Shown piece after piece: positions 34,330 through 42,983 of a stretch of DNA of 64,000 nucleotides. The stretch comes from CBDCGJ01 sp965216645 (GTDB taxonomy: Bacteria > Pseudomonadota > Alphaproteobacteria > GCA-2731375). The DNA lies in the NCBI GenBank assembly GCA_965216645.1, contig CBDCGJ010000001.1:1-64000 (forward strand), read 5' to 3'. The notes beneath the pieces are model-generated. The model saw nothing but the letters and a program-made list of their open reading frames with translations. It was not told the origin of the DNA and ran no database searches. Numbering within the stretch: position 1 is the stretch's first letter; each line of letters starts with the position of its first letter. The position numbers and the translations under genes are program-made.

Positions 34330-35052
34330 GGCGAGCATGCGCTGCCAATGGCGCTCCGCCGCCGGCTTCACATAGTCGGGCCGGTTCGGAAAAGCGAAAC
34401 CGTGGCCGGTGCCGGGATAGATCTCGATACGATGGTTGGTCCCGGCGGCGTCCAGAGCGCCGGGCAATTGGTCGAGCACGGTTTGCGGCACCCAAGGATC
34501 GTCCGAGGCGAAGGCGAAATAGATCTCGCCCTTGATTTTGTCCAGATCCAAATGCGGAGAGTCCGCTTCCTCGGTGACGATGCCGACGCCGTAATAGGAG
34601 GCGATGGCGGCGAATTCGTCCGGATAGGCGGCGGCCACAGCGGTGACGAACTTACCGCTCATGCAATAGCCGACGCAGCCCATCGGGCCGTCGGAAACGG
34701 CTTCTTTGCCGCGCAGGAAGGCGACCATCGGGCCAGTGTCGGCAACGATCCGCGCATTGGTCAGGGAATTCATGCAGTCGAACATGCGTGCCCGCTCGGC
34801 ATCGATATTGGCCGTGTTGGAGAGATCGTAGCCATAGTTCCCCTCCCGCCCAATGCGGTAGTAGAGGTTGGGCAGCATCGCGACGTAACCGGTGGCTGCG
34901 ATGCGGCGGGTCATGTCGCGCAGTTCCTCGCGAATGCCAGGCGCGTCCATATAGAGGATGACGGCGGGATGAGGCCCGCCTTCGTCGGGATGGCAGACGA
35001 AGGCGTCCAGGATGCCGTCTTGCGTTTCGATTTCCGTTTCGAACTCGATCAT
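34303..35052 (-). CDS. Dienelactone hydrolase family protein
   Basis: 249 residues from ATG 35052, preceded by GGAGAGG. Alpha/beta hydrolase with a Cys nucleophile in CVGYCMSGKFV, acid Asp in FASDDPWVP and His in GTGHGFAFPNR, the Cys-Asp-His triad of dienelactone hydrolases (in the classic enzyme, cleaving dienelactone in chloro-aromatic degradation). The specificity of this one is unknown. It is divergent from the adenylate cyclase gene and its 3' end overlaps the formyltransferase. Confidence 0.87.
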   Translation of the reverse strand: MIEFETEIETQDGILDAFVCHPDEGGPHPAVILYMDAPGIREELRDMTRRIAATGYVAMLPNLYYRIGREGNYGYDLSNTANIDAERARMFDCMNSLTNARIVADTGPMVAFLRGKEAVSDGPMGCVGYCMSGKFVTAVAAAYPDEFAAIASYYGVGIVTEEADSPHLDLDKIKGEIYFAFASDDPWVPQTVLDQLPGALDAAGTNHRIEIYPGTGHGFAFPNRPDYVKPAAERHWQRMLALFDRNLRQ

Positions 35053-35171
35053 GAAACCTCTCCTGTCCTCGCTCGCTTCATCAATAACCAGCCCTCCCGT
35101 CTTTGGCAATCTTGGTCGGCGTCGCGGGAATCCTATATGATGAGGGAGACCGCGACCTCGGGGAAAAAGTT

Positions 35172-36566
35172 ATGAGCGACGGATTTGTTCTGCGCTGGGT
35201 GCCGGCTAGTTTCCGGCCGCGGAGCGCACGGCTGGACCAGGAGGAGCTGGCCAAAAACAATCGATATCTGATGGACGCGTTGACCATCGATAAACGCGAG
35301 GGGCATCTGCTGGCCGTGCGCGCCCGTTGGGTCGCGTTGGCGGTCATCGGCATTTTCATTCCGTTTTTGAACTTCTCATGGGAAGTGCTCTATTACGAGT
35401 TCCTGCTGGCGTGCTTCGCATTTCTCGGCTGGGTTCAGTTGAAAGCTGGGCAGGTCGGTCAGTCGAGGCTCGAACTTCAGCTGTTGGCGCTCGATCTTAT
35501 CCTCTTAACGCTGGTGCTGGTGGTCCCGAATCCGTTTTACGACGAACCCTGGCCCACGGCCATGCAGTACAAATTCGACAATTTCGGCTATTTCTACGTC
35601 CTCCTCGCCGCCGGTACCATGGCTTACTCCTGGCGCACCATGTATGCCTTCGGCATGTGGGTCAGCATTTGCTGGTTCGCCGCCCTGGCATTGGTGATTT
35701 TTTTCGGTACCGAGTATCCGGAAATCAGCGAGGCGTTGGCCGTTGCCCTCAAGGGCAACGAACATATCCTCGAATTCATCGATCCCAACGATCCCCATAT
35801 CGGTGGCCGGATCCAAGAGGTGGTGATCTTTTTAATCGTCGTGGCGATCCTTGGCCTGAACGGCTGGCGCAGCAATCGATTGATGCTGCGCCAGGCTGAA
35901 GTGGCGCGGGAGCGGGCCAATCTGGCGCGTCACTTTCCGCCGACCATCGTCGACGAAATCGCCGAGCGGGATCAGCCGCTTGGCAGCGTCCGGGCCCAGA
36001 CAGTGACTGTCATGTTTACCGACATCGTCGGCTTCACCCGTCTGGCCGAGCGGCAGTCACCGGACCAAGTCATTGAGTTGTTGCGTCGGTTCCATGGATT
36101 GATGGAAAAGACGGTCTTCGATCATGGCGGCACCTTGGACAAGTTTCTCGGCGACGGCATCATGGCCACATTCGGGACACCGGACCCGCGTCCGGAAGAC
36201 GCCGCCAACGCCTTGAAATGCGCCGAGGCCATGTTGCATGAGATCGACCGGTGGAATCAGCAGCGATTGGACCGGGACCAGACACCGATCCAGCTTTCCA
36301 TCGGCGTCCATCGCGGCGAAGTCGTTTTGGGCGATATTGGGTCGGAGCGGCGATTGGAATTCGCCACGTTGGGCGATGCGGTGAATGTGGCGAGCCGTCT
36401 GGAGGCCCTGACCCGAGAGTTGAACGTCCGGCTCATCGTCAGCGATGCCGCCAAGCAAAGCGCCGACGATATCCGAGGCCCATCGGACGATGGCGGTTAC
36501 GCGGCCGGCGGCGAACATCATCTCCGCGGCCGCGACGACCCGGTTCGCATTTGGACGCATGCCTGA
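35172..36566 (+). CDS. Membrane-bound class III adenylate/guanylate cyclase
   Basis: 464 residues from ATG 35172, preceded by GGGGAAAAAG. A charged cytoplasmic leader is followed by about six membrane helices (for example VALAVIGIFIPFL, LALDLILLTLVLVV, YFYVLLAAGTMAY, IQEVVIFLIVVAILGLN), a linker (RQAEVARERANLARHFPP) and a complete C-terminal cyclase domain. Metal-binding Asp284 (FTDIVGFTRL) and Asp328 (DKFLGDGIMATFG) are present. Lys324 and the Asp in LGDAVNVASRLE favour ATP over GTP, and Asn and Arg of that segment are the transition-state residues. It should make cAMP in response to a membrane-sensed signal. No partner receptor is nearby. Confidence 0.9.
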   Translation: MSDGFVLRWVPASFRPRSARLDQEELAKNNRYLMDALTIDKREGHLLAVRARWVALAVIGIFIPFLNFSWEVLYYEFLLACFAFLGWVQLKAGQVGQSRLELQLLALDLILLTLVLVVPNPFYDEPWPTAMQYKFDNFGYFYVLLAAGTMAYSWRTMYAFGMWVSICWFAALALVIFFGTEYPEISEALAVALKGNEHILEFIDPNDPHIGGRIQEVVIFLIVVAILGLNGWRSNRLMLRQAEVARERANLARHFPPTIVDEIAERDQPLGSVRAQTVTVMFTDIVGFTRLAERQSPDQVIELLRRFHGLMEKTVFDHGGTLDKFLGDGIMATFGTPDPRPEDAANALKCAEAMLHEIDRWNQQRLDRDQTPIQLSIGVHRGEVVLGDIGSERRLEFATLGDAVNVASRLEALTRELNVRLIVSDAAKQSADDIRGPSDDGGYAAGGEHHLRGRDDPVRIWTHA

Positions 36567-36613
36567 TCGGTCGGACAATTTGTCGCAATTTAGCGATCGC
36601 AGCATTTTTATGT

Positions 36614-36622
36614 TGCAGTGCA
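36614..36622. promoter_or_regulatory. phaA: Candidate PhaR site upstream of phaA
   Basis: TGCAGTGCA (TGC-AGT-GCA) within TTGCAGTGCACAA, about 56 bp before the phaA start. It shares the TGC-N3-GC pattern with the palindrome upstream of phaR. Short motifs like this can occur by chance. Confidence 0.4.
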
Positions 36623-36677
36623 CAAATATTTCACTATTTTAACCACAAACCAAAGAGCCAAATCGGGAGAATGCTCA

Positions 36678-37853
36678 ATGTCCGAAATCGTGATTGCCAG
36701 CGCCACACGCACGCCTGTCGGTTCCTTCAATGGGGCTTTGAGTTCCCTACCCGCCCACGATCTGGGATCTGTCGTCATCGGTGAGGCTTTGAAGCGCGCC
36801 GAGGTCGATTCGGGCGATGTCTCGGAAGTCATTCTCGGTCAGATCCTACAGGCCGGCCAAGGTCAGAACCCGGCCCGGCAGGCATCGGTGAATGCGGGCG
36901 TGCCGGTGGAAGTCCCGGCCTGGGGCGTCAATCAGCTATGTGGTTCCGGTCTACGCGCGGTCGCGCTCGGCTATCAGGCGATCCTCAACGGCGACAGTGA
37001 GATTGTCGTCGCCGGCGGTCAGGAGAGTATGAGCCAGGCGCCCCATGCCACGCATCTGCGCGACGGCACCAAGATGGGTGACACCGGGATGATCGATACC
37101 ATGATCAAAGACGGCCTATGGGACGCCTTCAACGGTTATCACATGGGCAACACGGCGGAGAATGTGGCCGAGCAATGGCAGATCACCCGTGAGGAACAGG
37201 ACGAATTCGCCCTCAATTCCCAACTGAAAGCGGAAGCGGCCCAGAAGGCGGGGCGTTTCAAGGACGAGATCGTGCCGGTCACCATCAAGACCCGCAAGGG
37301 CGAGACCGTGGTCGAGAACGACGAGTATATTCGCCACGGCGCCACGATCGAGGGGATGCAGAAGCTGCGGCCCGCATTCCAAAAAGACGGTTCCGTTACC
37401 GCGGCGAATGCCTCCGGCATCAATGACGGCGCCGCCGCCGTGGTCTTGATGAAGAAGGACGAGGCGGACAAGCGCGGCATCAAACCGCTGGCGCGTATCG
37501 TTTCCTGGGCGCAAGCCGGGGTCGATCCGTCGATCATGGGCACCGGGCCGATCCCGGCCAGCCGCGCCGCGCTGGAAAAGGCCGGCTGGAGCATCGACGA
37601 TGTCGATTTGATCGAAGCCAACGAAGCCTTCGCCGCGCAGGCCCTGGCGGTGGGCAAGGATCTGGCCTGGTCCGCGGACCGGGTCAATGTCAATGGCGGC
37701 GCCATCGCCATCGGTCATCCGATCGGCGCGTCCGGCGGCCGCGTATTGGTGACACTTTTGTATGAAATGCAAAAACGCGACGCCAAGAAAGGCCTCGCGA
37801 CCCTATGTATCGGCGGTGGTATGGGCATCGCCATGTGCGTCGAGCGGGACTGA
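36678..37853 (+). CDS. phaA: Acetyl-CoA C-acetyltransferase (beta-ketothiolase PhaA)
   Basis: 391 residues from ATG 36678 with GGGAGA upstream, the standard thiolase length. Condenses two acetyl-CoA to acetoacetyl-CoA, the first step of polyhydroxybutyrate synthesis. All catalytic elements are visible: Cys88 in VNQLCGSGLRAV, GHPIGASGGR with the catalytic His, and LCIGGGMGIA with the second Cys; EANEAFAAQ is also diagnostic. It is 78 bp upstream of phaB, and no phaC is in the window. Regulation by PhaR is suggested by the upstream TGC motif. Confidence 0.94.
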   Translation: MSEIVIASATRTPVGSFNGALSSLPAHDLGSVVIGEALKRAEVDSGDVSEVILGQILQAGQGQNPARQASVNAGVPVEVPAWGVNQLCGSGLRAVALGYQAILNGDSEIVVAGGQESMSQAPHATHLRDGTKMGDTGMIDTMIKDGLWDAFNGYHMGNTAENVAEQWQITREEQDEFALNSQLKAEAAQKAGRFKDEIVPVTIKTRKGETVVENDEYIRHGATIEGMQKLRPAFQKDGSVTAANASGINDGAAAVVLMKKDEADKRGIKPLARIVSWAQAGVDPSIMGTGPIPASRAALEKAGWSIDDVDLIEANEAFAAQALAVGKDLAWSADRVNVNGGAIAIGHPIGASGGRVLVTLLYEMQKRDAKKGLATLCIGGGMGIAMCVERD

Positions 37854-37931
37854 TTCGGACAGCGGTTCCGTTCTTACCTAACCGATTGCGCCCGCAAGGC
37901 GCGTTAACGACTTACGAGAAGGATACTCATC

Positions 37932-38654
37932 ATGTCGAGGGTAGCATTAGTCACGGGCGGCACCCGTGGCATCGGCCGCGCGATTTGCGAGGCATTGAAG
38001 GAGAACGGCTTTACGGCCGTGGCCAACTATTTCGGCAATGCCGAAGCGGCGGCGAAGTTCACCGAGGAGACCGGTTGCCCGGCTTACCGCTGGGACGTCG
38101 CAGATTATGACGCGACGCAGGAAAACATCGCCAAGATCGAGGCCGAGGTCGGCCAAGTCGACGTGCTAGTGAACAATGCCGGGATCACCCGGGACGGCAC
38201 GCTGATGAAGATGAGTCATGAAGATTGGCAGAAGGTGGTCGACACCAATCTGGGCAGCTGTTTCAACCTGTCCAAGGCGGTCTTTCCAGGCATGCGGGAA
38301 CGCGGCTTCGGCCGCATCGTCAATATCGGCTCGATCAACGGCCAAGCCGGTCAATACGGTCAGGTCAACTATGCCGCCGCCAAATCGGGTATCCATGGTT
38401 TCACCAAGGCCCTGGCCCAGGAAGGCGCGCGATACAACATCACCGTCAACGCCATCGCACCGGGCTATATAGATACCGACATGGTCGCCGCAGTGCCGGA
38501 CAATGTGTTGGAGAAGATTGTCGCCCAGGTACCGGTCGGACGTCTCGGCCATGCCAGCGAAATCGCCCGTGGGGTTCTGTTCCTAGTGTCTGACGAGGCC
38601 ACCTTCGTCACCGGCTCGACCATGTCGATCAACGGCGGGCAGCATATGTATTGA
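37932..38654 (+). CDS. phaB: Acetoacetyl-CoA reductase PhaB
   Basis: 240 residues, short-chain dehydrogenase/reductase. NADPH-dependent reduction of acetoacetyl-CoA to (R)-3-hydroxybutyryl-CoA. The cofactor motif TGGTRGIGRAI, NNAG, Ser in NIGSINGQ and the YxxxK of YAAAKSGIHGF are all present, and SINGQAGQYGQVNYAAAK is characteristic of PhaB. A ribosome site GAGAAGGA precedes ATG 37932. It follows phaA in the same direction, giving the classic phaAB order. Confidence 0.93.
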   Translation: MSRVALVTGGTRGIGRAICEALKENGFTAVANYFGNAEAAAKFTEETGCPAYRWDVADYDATQENIAKIEAEVGQVDVLVNNAGITRDGTLMKMSHEDWQKVVDTNLGSCFNLSKAVFPGMRERGFGRIVNIGSINGQAGQYGQVNYAAAKSGIHGFTKALAQEGARYNITVNAIAPGYIDTDMVAAVPDNVLEKIVAQVPVGRLGHASEIARGVLFLVSDEATFVTGSTMSINGGQHMY

Positions 38655-38736
38655 GGTGACACGCGCCTTTTGACCCAGTCCGATCGATCGGTCACAATCG
38701 TCTCCTTTCTAATAAAGGCAAATAGGGAGACGAGCA

Positions 38737-39555
38737 TTGATCGATGTGAGCAAATATTGGGACATGGCCGTTGGACTGTTGATGTCCTATGGTCCGAAAT
38801 TGGTCTTGGCGATCATTACGCTGATCATTGGCCTTTGGTTGATCGGCAAACTGATGAAGGCGATCCGGGCGGCCCTGACGAAACGGCAGATTGAGCCGAC
38901 ACTCGAGGGTTTCCTGGAAAGCATTATCTCGGTGATTCTGAAGATCCTGCTGTTGATTTCCGTTGCCGCCATGGTCGGCGTCGAGACCACCAGCTTCATC
39001 GCCGTGCTCGGCGCGGCCGGTCTGGCCATCGGGCTGGCGCTGCAGGGCAGCCTGGCCAATTTCGCCGGCGGGGTTTTGATCCTGTTCTTCAAGCCGTTCA
39101 AGGTCGGCGACGTGATCGAGGCGCAGGGTTATTTGGGCCGCGTCAACCACATTCAGATATTCAACACCATCTTGCTGACGCTGGATAATCAGCGGGTCAT
39201 CATCCCGAACGGTATCCTGTCGAACGGCTGCGTCACGAACCTGTTTACGGAAGAGACCCGGCGCGTCGATATGACGTTCGGGGTCAGTTATGGCGACGAT
39301 ATCGCTCAGGTTCGAAAGGTGCTGGAGGGTTTGATCGCGGCCGACGAACGAATCTTGAAGGACCCGGACCATGACTTGTTCCTATCGGAACATGGCGCCA
39401 GCTCGATCAATTTCCTGATGCGGGTCTGGTGCAAATCGTCGGATTACTGGCCGGTCTATTTCGACATGCATGAGAAAGTGAAACTGGCCTTCGACGAAGC
39501 CGGTATCTCGATACCGTTCCCGCAGCGGGATGTGCATATGCACCAGGCGGCCTAG
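38737..39555 (+). CDS. mscS: Small-conductance mechanosensitive channel (MscS family)
   Basis: 272 residues from a TTG start at 38737 preceded by GGGAGA. Three membrane helices, with the Gly/Ala-rich pore helix TM3 visible as FIAVLGAAGLAIGLALQGSLANFAGGVLILFF, followed by the signature KPFKVGDVIEAQG of the beta domain and VIIPNGILSNGCVTN. The C-terminal alpha-beta domain is complete. It opens under membrane tension to release solutes in hypo-osmotic shock. The stop overlaps that of the convergent gamma-glutamylcyclotransferase gene by 4 bp. Confidence 0.92.
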   Translation: MIDVSKYWDMAVGLLMSYGPKLVLAIITLIIGLWLIGKLMKAIRAALTKRQIEPTLEGFLESIISVILKILLLISVAAMVGVETTSFIAVLGAAGLAIGLALQGSLANFAGGVLILFFKPFKVGDVIEAQGYLGRVNHIQIFNTILLTLDNQRVIIPNGILSNGCVTNLFTEETRRVDMTFGVSYGDDIAQVRKVLEGLIAADERILKDPDHDLFLSEHGASSINFLMRVWCKSSDYWPVYFDMHEKVKLAFDEAGISIPFPQRDVHMHQAA

Positions 39556-40121
39556 GGCGCGAGCCGGTCTCTCAAGGCCGCGAACCAGGGATCGCTTATA
39601 CCGACTTCGGCGAAGTGATCCGCCGTGGCGATGACATAGTCCGGATTGCGGCCGCTGCGGCCGACGGCGTCGACGACGGTGTCATAAGCCTCGTCGACGC
39701 TAAGCCGGCCGGCATATTGCGGATGCGCGCGGTCGACCGTGAAGGTCAGGGCCTGCCGGCGTTTGCCGTCGGTGCCGATGACGCGGCAAATGGTGGCGAC
39801 ATAGACCGGTGTCGCCATTTCCCGCCGGTATAGATAATCGGCCACCCTCTCCTTCTCGGCGGCGGCGACCCGGTACATGCGGCCGACGCAGGCGCCGCCC
39901 AGATCGAGACCGAGTACCAGGCCCGGTTTCGCTTCGGTGCCGCGATGCACCCAGGACCAGACGCAGAGCCGACGGTGATAGCCGTGGATGCGGGCCGACT
40001 GACTGTCGAGATGTTCGAAACCCGGGTTCCACATCAGCGAGCCATAGCCGAACACCCACAGGTCGCCCGGCGGGAGCTCCAGGTCCGTCGGCGCGTAGCT
40101 GAGGCCGGTGACGTCGACCAT
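39552..40121 (-). CDS. Gamma-glutamylcyclotransferase (ChaC-like)
   Basis: 189 residues. The ChaC/GGCT signature VFGYGSLMWNPGF opens the fold, followed by RRLCVWSWVHRGT, GLVLGLDLGGACVGRMYRV, and the catalytic Glu in YLYRREM. Enzymes of this group cleave glutathione to 5-oxoproline and Cys-Gly in the cytosol. It lies 2 bp after the DMT transporter gene, so the two are co-transcribed. Confidence 0.88.
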   Translation of the reverse strand: MVDVTGLSYAPTDLELPPGDLWVFGYGSLMWNPGFEHLDSQSARIHGYHRRLCVWSWVHRGTEAKPGLVLGLDLGGACVGRMYRVAAAEKERVADYLYRREMATPVYVATICRVIGTDGKRRQALTFTVDRAHPQYAGRLSVDEAYDTVVDAVGRSGRNPDYVIATADHFAEVGISDPWFAALRDRLAP

Positions 40122-40123
40122 CG

Positions 40124-41017
40124 CTAATCGCCCCCGGTATGGACCAACGCGACGCCAACCACGGCCACGGCCATCCCGGTCATGGCGATCGGCGACAGGG
40201 TCTCCGCAAACATGAAATAGGCGATGATCGCTGTACTGACCGGCACCAGATAGAGCAGGCTGGACACCTTGGAGGCCGCGCCCCAGCGGATCATCAGATA
40301 GAGCAGGGAGACCGCACCCAGGGACATCACCACGCAGAGCCAGAACAGGGCGAAGACGAACTCGCCGCTCCAGGTGATCCGCATGTTCTCGTGGCTTAGT
40401 GCGACTAGAAACAGCACCACGGCGGCGGCGAGGAATTGGATCGCCGAACCGCTGCGCAAATCCATCTCCTGACCATGGCGCTTCTGATAAAGCGTCGCGA
40501 AGGTCATGCCCAGCAATGCCAGGCCGGACAGCGCCATGCCGAACAGGCTGCCTTCACCGATCGTCAGCTTGTCCCAGACCACCAGGATCACGCCGATCAG
40601 ACCGAGGATGAAGCCAAGCCACTGCCGGGGACCCTGACGCTCTCCCAGGAACGGCCAGGCCAAAATCGCGACCAACACCGGTTGCAGGCCGGTGATCAGC
40701 GCCGAAACGCCAGCGGCGACGCCGTGATGGATGGAGAAAAAGACGCCGCCCAGATAGACGCCATGCAGCAGAATGCCGATGAAGGCCAGGCGGGCGATCT
40801 GACGGCCGTCCCTGGGCCAAGGCGCGCCGGTGGCCAAGGCGACCGCAATCAGCAACAGCGCGACGATGGCGTGGCGCAGGGCCAGGAATGTCCCCGGCTC
40901 CGCATAGGGCAGACCGAACTTGGCGCCGATGAAACCGGTGCTCCACAAAAAAACAAAGACCGCCGGAATGGCGGTCACCCAAATATGACCGGTGCTGAGC
41001 TTGCTTTCGCCTGACAT
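40124..41017 (-). CDS. DMT superfamily transporter (EamA family)
   Basis: 297 residues from ATG 41017, although the frame is open much further upstream, which is shadow coding of the divergent DUF2125 gene. About ten membrane helices in two EamA repeats: VTAIPAVFVFLWSTGFIGAKFGL, FLALRHAIVALLLIAVAL, VLVAILAWPFLGERQG (with the typical GERQ loop), GALLGMTFATLY and VPVSTAIIAYFMFAETLS. Likely metabolite efflux. There is no strong ribosome site. It heads a two-gene operon with the ChaC-like gene, so a link to amino acids or thiols is possible. Confidence 0.86.
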   Translation of the reverse strand: MSGESKLSTGHIWVTAIPAVFVFLWSTGFIGAKFGLPYAEPGTFLALRHAIVALLLIAVALATGAPWPRDGRQIARLAFIGILLHGVYLGGVFFSIHHGVAAGVSALITGLQPVLVAILAWPFLGERQGPRQWLGFILGLIGVILVVWDKLTIGEGSLFGMALSGLALLGMTFATLYQKRHGQEMDLRSGSAIQFLAAAVVLFLVALSHENMRITWSGEFVFALFWLCVVMSLGAVSLLYLMIRWGAASKVSSLLYLVPVSTAIIAYFMFAETLSPIAMTGMAVAVVGVALVHTGGD

Positions 41018-41062
41018 GGCGGTCAATTTAGGGAAAGTTACTCGTAGGCACAATCGGCGGCC

Positions 41063-42106
41063 ATGGCAAAACCTTATGTCATTCTCGTTTCCGCGATCCT
41101 TGTCTTGATCGGCGGATACGGCGTTTTCTGGTACGTATCGGCCGAGCGGATACGCGGCGAGGTTTTGGGGTGGCGCGACGATCCGCCCGCGAAAAACATG
41201 GCGATAGCCATGCGGGACGTGGAGGTCGGCGGCTTCCCCTATCGCTTCGAAATCACGCTCGAGGCTCCTGTCTTGACCGTGTCGCGACCGGATGGTCCCT
41301 TGGTGTTGCGGAAAGAGAGTGTGGTCGCCGTCGCCCAACCCTGGAATTGGCGGCATCTGATCGCCGATCTGGTCGGTGGCTATGACGTCAGCCGAAACGA
41401 TGTCGATCTCGGACGGGTTTCCGTGACCAGGGGTCTTGCGAGCGTGAAATTGGACGAAGGCGGAAGACTGGAGCAATTCTCCGCCGAAGCCGATCAGTTG
41501 GACGCGCTGATCATCCCTCTCGACCATAAGCTGTCGATCGAGGCGATGCAGCTCCATGCCCGTCCCAGCGCCCGGCCGGAGGGTGGCCTGGATTTGGCGG
41601 CGAGTCTGAGACAGATCCGACAACCCGACCATCCGGAACTGCCCGAATGGGCGAATGTCATTCGCCGCATCGAGTTGGACGCGACATTGGTGCGGTTGCC
41701 GGAAACCCCGCTCAACGCGGCCAATCTGGCGGCCTGGCGCGATGCCGGCGGCAGTGTCATCGTGCGGCAGGCGGAGCTGAAGACGGACCGGGTTACGTTG
41801 TCCGCCAAGGGCGGCGTCACCCTCGATCGGGCATTGCGCCCGCAAGGGCAGTTAAACGCGGAAATGAGCGGCTATGTGGACGTCGTCGCCGACCTGAAGA
41901 AACGCGGCAAACTGAAGCCGGGGATCAGCGACAAGGCGCATATCGCCCTGCGCTACATGGCCGCCGCCTTCGGTAAGGTGGTAGCGCCGTTGCGTCTGGA
42001 GAATGGGGTCGCCAGCCTGGGGCCGTTGCAGCTGGCCCGGCTCAGTCCTTTAGTTCCGGATGGCGGCCAAAGTCGGCGAGTTCCGTCTCCTGACCGGCGT
42101 CGATGA
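41063..42106 (+). CDS. DUF2125 domain protein, membrane-anchored
   Basis: 347 residues. The N-terminal helix VILVSAILVLIGGYGVFWYV anchors a large periplasmic domain. DVEVGGFPYRFEITLEAPVLT and the following beta-rich stretch fit DUF2125, a family of alphaproteobacterial envelope proteins of unknown function, often next to tyrC. The last 22 or so codons (beyond about 42042) overlap the convergent prephenate dehydrogenase gene by 65 bp, and the tail PDGGQSRRVPSPDRRR looks compositionally odd, so the original stop may have been lost. Confidence 0.84.
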   Translation: MAKPYVILVSAILVLIGGYGVFWYVSAERIRGEVLGWRDDPPAKNMAIAMRDVEVGGFPYRFEITLEAPVLTVSRPDGPLVLRKESVVAVAQPWNWRHLIADLVGGYDVSRNDVDLGRVSVTRGLASVKLDEGGRLEQFSAEADQLDALIIPLDHKLSIEAMQLHARPSARPEGGLDLAASLRQIRQPDHPELPEWANVIRRIELDATLVRLPETPLNAANLAAWRDAGGSVIVRQAELKTDRVTLSAKGGVTLDRALRPQGQLNAEMSGYVDVVADLKKRGKLKPGISDKAHIALRYMAAAFGKVVAPLRLENGVASLGPLQLARLSPLVPDGGQSRRVPSPDRRR

Positions 42107-42980
42107 TGCGCTGGCGTACGCCGCGTGCGTCGGCGAATTGCCGCAACAAGGCGTCCCCGTCGCCCCAACGGATCGCCCGTTGCAGCGCGATCAGATCCTC
42201 GGTAAAGCGGCCCAGCACTTCGATCATGGCGTCCTTATTGTTCAGGAAAACATCGCGCCAAAACTCTGGCGGCGATGCGGCGATGCGGGTGAAGTCGCGG
42301 AAACCGCCGGCGGAGAATTTGATCACCTCCCGCTTGGTCACGCTGGCCAGGTCGTCGGCGGTGCCGACGATGTTGTAGGCGATCAGGTGCGGCAGGTGAG
42401 AAGTCACGGCCAGCACTAAATCGTGACGCGCCGGTTCCATGATTTCGACGCGGCTGCCCAGCGCTTGCCAAAAATCGGTGAGGCGCGACACCGCTTCCGG
42501 ATCGGCGTCGTCCGATGGCGTCAAAACGCAGAAACGGTTGTCGAACAGTTCAGCGAAGCCGGCGCCCGGTCCCGACTTTTCCGTTCCCGCGATCGGATGC
42601 CCGGGGATCAAATGCACGCCCGCGGGCAGATGCGGTGCCAGGTCGCGGAAGACGCAGCTCTTGACCGAGCCGACATCGCTCAATATCGCACCCTCCGCCA
42701 GAGCCGGTGCGATCGACCGCATAACGGTTTCGTAGGCGCCGAGATGGACGCAGATCAACACGAGGTCGGCGTCCTTCACCGCCTCCGCCGGATCGGCATG
42801 AACGCTGTCGACAATGTCGAGCGCCCCGGCCTCGGCCCGTGTCCCGGCGCTGCGGGAGTAAGCCGCGATATGCCGAGCCGCCCCGCCCCGCCGTGCCGCC
42901 CGGGCCACGGAGGAGCCGATCAACCCGACACCGATTAGGGCCAGTCGCTCGAACGGCACAAAGGTTGTGTCATCGCTCAT
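42042..42980 (-). CDS. tyrC: Prephenate/arogenate dehydrogenase
   Basis: 312 residues. NAD(P)-dependent oxidative decarboxylation in tyrosine synthesis. Rossmann motif LALIGVGLIGSSVARA; prephenate-binding residues in ILSDVGSVKSCV and IPGHPIAGTEKSGPGAGF (with the catalytic His); and the helical dimerisation domain with LAVTSHLPHLIAYNIV and SAGGFRDFTRIAASPPEFW. No chorismate mutase or ACT domain is fused, so it is the TyrC type. It is the last gene of the aromatic block, 3 bp after the second HisC-like gene. Confidence 0.92.
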   Translation of the reverse strand: MSDDTTFVPFERLALIGVGLIGSSVARAARRGGAARHIAAYSRSAGTRAEAGALDIVDSVHADPAEAVKDADLVLICVHLGAYETVMRSIAPALAEGAILSDVGSVKSCVFRDLAPHLPAGVHLIPGHPIAGTEKSGPGAGFAELFDNRFCVLTPSDDADPEAVSRLTDFWQALGSRVEIMEPARHDLVLAVTSHLPHLIAYNIVGTADDLASVTKREVIKFSAGGFRDFTRIAASPPEFWRDVFLNNKDAMIEVLGRFTEDLIALQRAIRWGDGDALLRQFADARGVRQRIIDAGQETELADFGRHPELKD

Positions 42981-42983
42981 GCT

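Noticed and set aside
41018..41845. N-terminal extension of the DMT transporter to 573 residues
   Set aside because: The upstream part is antisense to the DUF2125 gene and lacks membrane helices; the transporter starts at 41017.
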